DNA of 64,000 bases from Eleginops maclovinus. Its lineage: Eukaryota; Chordata; Actinopteri; Perciformes; Eleginopidae. The position numbers and the translations under genes were made by a program. The notes under the pieces are model-generated. The model had not been told where the DNA came from. It made no database searches and saw nothing but the letters and a program-made list of their open reading frames with translations. The stretch is from positions 18,712,032 to 18,776,031 of the forward strand of contig NC_086350.1 in NCBI RefSeq assembly GCF_036324505.1, in the 5' to 3' direction. Of this stretch, positions 63,134 to 64,000 are shown piece after piece. Numbering within the stretch: position 1 is the stretch's first letter; each line of letters begins with the position of its first letter.

Positions 63134-63317
63134 ATTATTATAGGCAGCTTCTTTGCTACAGATAAATACATACTGTGGCTCTTCAAGTAAACACTGGAAT
63201 GTACATCAAGGTTGGTCGTTAACATTTTTTAAAAACATTTTCAATCATCCTAACCCCTTCGAGGTGAAGCTAAAACAATAAGCATAACTGTCTGTATCTG
63301 CTGTTGCCATAACAACA

Positions 63318-63553
63318 TCAAGTCCCACAGAGTGATGTCTTGCCAATCTGGGCTCTCCCTGCCACATGATTATCCCCCATGATGCTCTGAGGCAATCTGG
63401 AGGGCCTCTGTGGCTGGTGCGAGCGTCGGAGGCGGCGGTCGGGGTAGAGGCTGTTGTCGAAGGGCTTGCGGTGGACACACAGGACGTGGGTCTTCAGGTT
63501 GCCCTTCTGGGAGGCACTGTAGGGGCAGTACCTGCACTGGAATGGCTTCCGAG
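63318..63553 (-). CDS. znf536: Zinc finger protein 536, C-terminal exon with one C2H2 finger (partial gene)
   Basis: On the minus strand a pyrimidine-rich acceptor (TTCTCTGTCTTTTCCAG) ends at 63554, and the exon starts CT-CGG with 2 bases completing a split codon (phase 1). It encodes RKPFQCRYCPYSASQKGN followed by LKTHVLCVHRKPFDNSLYPDRR. The finger has the form CX2CX12HX4H. I recognise this as the ZNF536 segment (human, from memory: VHRMPFDNSQYPDRR). ZNF536 is a nuclear zinc-finger repressor linked to negative control of neuronal differentiation. The rest of the gene lies beyond the right edge. The frame stops at 63318, about 49 residues after the finger, whereas human ZNF536 continues for several hundred residues, so this may be an alternative or shortened last exon. 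Convergent orientation to tshz3 matches human synteny. Confidence 0.78.
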
Positions 63554-63554
63554 C

Positions 63555-64000
63555 TGGAAAAGACAGAGAAATCAGACTTAACACATTTACTAATTAATGT
63601 AAGCCAGTCATTATAAAAAAAGTTGAGCTGCTCTGTTGGGAACCAAAACTTCACAGTACCCTACGGAAGCCCTGAGAGGCAAGTTAATAACAACAAATTC
63701 TGGTGATTTATTTTCATAATCTGATCAGAATTGTTTTGGGATTTGTGTTTATGACTTAATAACAGGTGACATAACAGGTTTTACCAGGGTTATCTTAAAA
63801 GGTAATTTAATGTTTTAAAAGTTCTATAAAAAGTCAGAGGAATAGTTAAACCAGAATACTTTTTTTCAAAATTAATTAAAATAAAATTCCTTTAACTGAA
63901 TTCAAGTCTTTGTTGTTATAGTGTTTTTGGTCAGAAAAGACTGAGGTGCAACACCACCCCATTTCTAACCCACCTGGAAGAATTTGTCATTATTAGAATG
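63555..64000 (-). other. znf536 intron, partial
   Basis: AT-rich sequence upstream (on the minus strand) of the znf536 acceptor has no coding signal and runs off the window edge. It is assigned as intron from the splice acceptor at 63554. Confidence 0.65.

Overview
The window is animal nuclear DNA, almost certainly from a ray-finned (teleost) fish. It has spliced genes with GT-AG introns, very long CA/GT, GA and GGA microsatellites, degraded tRNA-type SINE and L2-type LINE tails of the kind common in fish, and one recognisable vertebrate developmental gene in a setting of sparse genes and abundant noncoding DNA. There are no bacterial genes, operons, CRISPR arrays or rRNA genes.

The central gene is a teashirt-family zinc-finger homeobox gene, tshz3, on the + strand. 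It has a 40-base coding first exon (23373-23412, family signature MPRRKQ) and a single large second coding exon (35195-38505), separated by an 11.8 kb intron. The spliced product is 1116 aa. It carries three N-terminal teashirt-type zinc fingers, a predicted coiled coil, a CtBP-type PxDL motif, an atypical homeodomain and two C-terminal zinc fingers. The TSHZ3-specific stretches around the coiled coil and before the PxDL motif identify it as TSHZ3 rather than TSHZ1 or TSHZ2. Which teleost co-orthologue (a or b) it is cannot be settled from the sequence.

At the right edge, on the - strand, a single exon (63318-63553) encodes a C2H2 finger that I recognise as the penultimate or last finger region of ZNF536. 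Convergent TSHZ3/ZNF536 order is the conserved vertebrate arrangement, which supports both calls. The exon runs into an early stop and has a nearby polyadenylation signal, so it may be an alternative or truncated terminal exon.

Layout: 1-22.9 kb is gene-free upstream DNA with microsatellites, a SINE remnant (about 5.0 kb), a LINE-tail remnant (about 13.6 kb) and several complex, non-repetitive blocks that look like candidate enhancers. 22.9-23.4 kb is the CpG-bearing 5' end of tshz3. 23.4-35.2 kb is the intron. 35.2-39.5 kb is the main exon and 3' UTR. 39.5-63.1 kb is the intergenic region, which holds a 1.3 kb long inverted-repeat (foldback) element next to an L2-like tail (47.0-48.6 kb). 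It also holds a 2.6 kb cluster of non-B-DNA-prone sequence (57.4-60.0 kb). 63.1-64 kb is the 3' end of znf536. No other protein-coding gene could be supported; the many short reading frames lack family similarity or are translations of simple repeats.
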